Part shown: piece by piece, positions 6,475 through 8,400 of the stretch
How positions within the stretch are numbered: the first letter of the stretch is position 1
Layout of the letters: every line of letters starts with the position of its first letter
Origin: Burkholderiales bacterium
GTDB taxonomy: Bacteria; Pseudomonadota; Gammaproteobacteria; Burkholderiales; JAEUOS01
DNA length: 8,400 bases
Direction: 5' to 3'
Assembly (NCBI GenBank): GCA_947456845.1
Contig: CANGUJ010000146.1
Location: forward strand, 1-8,400
Position numbers and translations under genes: made by a program
The notes under the pieces: model-generated
What the model was told of the DNA's origin: nothing
Database searches by the model: none
Seen by the model: only the letters and a program-made list of their open reading frames with translations

Positions 6475-7452
6475 ATGTCCCAGCGCAGAACCCTGTTGGC
6501 CGCCCTGCTGGCGGCCCTGCTAGCCCAGCCTGTCTTTGTCGCCGCGCAGGCCTATCCGGCCAAGCCGATCCGGCTGATCGTGCCGTTCGCGCCGGGCGGC
6601 ACTACCGATATCGTCGCACGCGCGGTCGGCGACCGCCTCGGTCGCGAACTCGGCCAGCCGGTGATCATTGAAAACCGCGCCGGCGGCGGCGGCACCATAG
6701 GTGCGGATTTCGTGGCCAAGTCGGCTGCCGATGGGTACATCCTGGGCGTGGCGACGGTGTCGACCATGGCCACCAATCCGGCCACCAACCCCAAGATGCC
6801 CTACGACTCGGTCAAGGACCTCACACCCATCCTGAACCTGGTCAACGTGCCCAACGTGATGACGGTCAACCCGACCAAGATTCCGGTAAAGGACATCAAG
6901 GAAGCCATCGCCTTGTTCAAGAAGAATCCTGGCCGATATTCCTATGCCTCGTCGGGAACCGGCGGCATTTCGCATCTCGACGGCGAGGCCTTCAAGGTCA
7001 TGACCGGCACGTTCATCGTGCACATCCCCTATCGCGGCTCGGGCCCGGCGCTCAATGACACCATCGCCGGCCAGGTGGACGCGCAGTTCGACAACCTGCC
7101 CTCCTCGCTGCCGCACATCAAGTCCGGCAAGTTGAAGGCGCTGGCGGTGATGTCGGAGAAGCGCGTCGAAGCCCTGCCCGAGGTGCCGACGTTCGCGGAA
7201 GTGGGCCTGAAAGCGATCAACAACATGGCTTGGTACGGCCTGGTCGGTCCGGCCGCGCTGCCGCGGGAAGTGGTGCAAAAGGTGCAGGCGGCGGCGGTCA
7301 AGACCCTCAATGATCCGGAGATCCGCAAGCGCCTCGCCGACGGCGGCTCCTATATCGACGGCGGCACGCCCGAGCAGTTCGCGCAGCTGATCCAGAGCGA
7401 ACTCGCGCAGCGCCGCGACATCGTCAAGAAGCAGAACATCAAGCTGGAGTGA
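6475..7452 (+). CDS. Bug/TctC-family periplasmic tripartite tricarboxylate transporter substrate-binding protein
   Basis: Exported solute receptor of 325 residues. A signal peptide covers 1-26 (MSQRRTLLAALLAALLAQPV, cleavage likely after AQA). The mature protein starts YPAKPIRLIVPFAPGGTTDI. The PGGTTD loop (40-45) and the SSGTGGISH loop (159-167) are the two family loops that hold a carboxylate ligand between the two lobes. ENRAGGGGTIG (66-76), HIPYRGSGPALNDTIAGQVD (183-202) and GKLKALAV (218-225) are further hallmarks. The ligand cannot be read from the sequence; known members bind citrate, amino or aromatic acids. AGGAG at 6464-6468, six bases before the ATG at 6475, fixes the start. The frame stays open upstream into topB, but that part has no family similarity. 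No TctA/TctB membrane genes lie beside it, which is usual for the expanded Bug families of Burkholderiales. It is monocistronic as far as can be seen. Confidence 0.93.
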   Translation: MSQRRTLLAALLAALLAQPVFVAAQAYPAKPIRLIVPFAPGGTTDIVARAVGDRLGRELGQPVIIENRAGGGGTIGADFVAKSAADGYILGVATVSTMATNPATNPKMPYDSVKDLTPILNLVNVPNVMTVNPTKIPVKDIKEAIALFKKNPGRYSYASSGTGGISHLDGEAFKVMTGTFIVHIPYRGSGPALNDTIAGQVDAQFDNLPSSLPHIKSGKLKALAVMSEKRVEALPEVPTFAEVGLKAINNMAWYGLVGPAALPREVVQKVQAAAVKTLNDPEIRKRLADGGSYIDGGTPEQFAQLIQSELAQRRDIVKKQNIKLE

Positions 7453-7454
7453 GT

Positions 7455-7470
7455 GGCGCCGCGCGGTGCC
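7455..7470. terminator. Hairpin between the convergent Bug and hydrolase genes
   Basis: GGCGCC (7455-7460) pairs with GGTGCC (7465-7470), with one G-U, around a GCGC loop, two bases after the Bug stop codon. It lies in the 41-base gap between two convergent genes, where a shared terminator is expected. Neither strand has a T tract beside it, so this is only a weak candidate. Confidence 0.2.
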
Positions 7471-7493
7471 GACCCGCGCACGTGGTGGCGTAC

Positions 7494-8400
7494 TCAGGCT
7501 CTCCCGCAGTGCTCCGCCACCAGCGCGGCCAGGCGCGGCGCCAGCGGCGCAGGCAGGTCATGGCCCATGCCGTCGATGATCTCCAGCCGCGCCCCGCCAA
7601 TCTTGCGCGCGAGATCGGCGCCGCAAGCCGCCGGCACCAGCGGGTCGGCGCGGCCGTGGACGACCAGCGTGGGCGCGCGGATCCGGTCAAGCAGGGCCGA
7701 GCGGTCGCCGGATGCAATCACGGCCGCCAGCTGGCGCGCCAGACCCTGCGGATAGTAGGCGCGCCGGATCGCCTGCTCCACGCGCGTGCGCAGGGCCTGG
7801 GGGTCGGGCGGATAAGCCGGGCTGCCTACGACGTTCCAGATGCCGATGGCATGCGCGACTTGCGCATCGAAGTCGCGGCCGCGCGGCCGTGACAGCATCG
7901 CGGCGCGCGCCTGCAGGGTGGGGCCGGGCAAGTGGCGGGCGCCGCTGGTGGTCATGATGAGGCCGAGCGATCGCACGCGTTCCGGCGCGCGGGCCGCCAT
8001 CAGCTGGGCGATCATGCCGCCCATGGAAACGCCCAGCACATGCGCGCGATCGATGGCGAGCGCATCCATCACGCCGATGGCGTCGCGGGCCATGTCCTCC
8101 AGACTGTAGGCCACGCGCACCGGCAGGCGGAGCGAATACAGGAGGCCGGCGCGCATCAGGTTGGGGACGCCGGCGGACTCGAAGCGCGTGGACAGGCCCG
8201 CGTCGCGGTTGTCGAACATCACCGGCGCAAGGCCCCTTGCCTAAAGCTCGCGCACCAGCGCCGCGGGCCAGGCCACGAGCTGCATGCCCAGCCCCATGAT
8301 CATCAGAAGCGGCGCGCCGCCCGGCACGTCGCGCATGTCGACTTCGATCCCCAGGCCGTTGGCTAAGACTTGCAAGATGCGGTGGCCACGCGAGCGGCAC
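7494..8400 (-). pseudogene. Alpha/beta hydrolase, interrupted by an in-frame amber codon; runs off the right edge
   Basis: Read from the window end leftward, the frame gives ANGLGIEVD, then GGAPLLMIMGLGMQLVAWP (the strand and oxyanion-loop region at about 8319-8267), then AALVREL, a TAG stop (8243-8241), and at once ARGLAPVMFDNRDAGLST in the same frame. The homology carries across the stop, so one codon breaks an otherwise intact gene. After it all family marks are present: FDNRDAGLS, the nucleophile in GVSMGGM (Ser at about 8027-8025), the acid in HGRADPLVP and the base in GMGHDLP, ending at the TGA 7496-7494. The order and wording resemble the hydrolases related to aclacinomycin methylesterase RdmC; the substrate is unknown. 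A downstream restart at GTG 8222 or ATG 8219 would make about 242 residues lacking the first strands and oxyanion loop, so it would probably be inactive. The true start lies at or beyond the window edge. A sequencing error could also explain the stop. Confidence 0.75.

Noticed and set aside
7687..8400. A 237-codon minus-strand frame open to the window edge, as an alternative to the broken hydrolase
   Set aside because: Its translation is Arg/Ala/Gly-rich and lacks motifs, while the overlapping interrupted frame shows hydrolase sequence on both sides of the stop.

Overview
The window is about 8.4 kb of GC-rich, densely coding chromosomal DNA. It most likely comes from a betaproteobacterium of the order Burkholderiales. 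This rests on three things: the gene order def / LysM gene / dprA / smg / topB, a Bug-type (TctC-like) tricarboxylate-binding protein, and the strong G/C bias at third codon positions. The exact genus cannot be read from the sequence. No tRNA, rRNA, insertion sequence, prophage or CRISPR array was seen.

Layout: the 5' two-thirds of a peptide deformylase gene (def) runs leftward off the window (1-328). A 340-base intergenic region (329-668) separates it from a divergent LysM-domain lipid-envelope gene that I identify as tsaP (669-1703). The intergenic region holds an AT-rich core with 30% G+C at 381-470 and an unusually structured segment at 444-631. An intrinsic terminator (1737-1766) follows tsaP. 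Next come dprA (1789-2901) and smg (2902-3360), which abut with no gap, then a 179-base spacer and a long topB (3540-6203) ending in zinc ribbons and a Lys/Ala/Pro-rich tail. A 271-base gap with a perfect 20-bp palindrome leads to an orphan Bug-family periplasmic binding protein (6475-7452). An alpha/beta hydrolase gene converges on it from the right (7494 to the window end, minus strand). Its reading frame is interrupted by one amber codon, so it is annotated as a probable pseudogene.

How the genes work together: def, tsaP, dprA, smg and topB form a conserved housekeeping neighbourhood. TsaP is known to help the type IV pilus secretin sit in the cell wall. DprA hands incoming single-stranded DNA to RecA during natural transformation. 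The pilus and DNA-processing halves of competence are therefore adjacent here, although a functional link is inferred and not shown by the sequence. TopB decatenates and relaxes DNA by single-strand passage. The Bug protein and the hydrolase look like unrelated accessory metabolic genes.

No clearly new multi-gene system was found. The items most worth a second look are the nested hairpin with an eight-T tract between def and tsaP (a candidate small RNA end or leader element), the amber-interrupted hydrolase, the histone-H1-like tail on TopB, and the three-arm palindrome behind topB.
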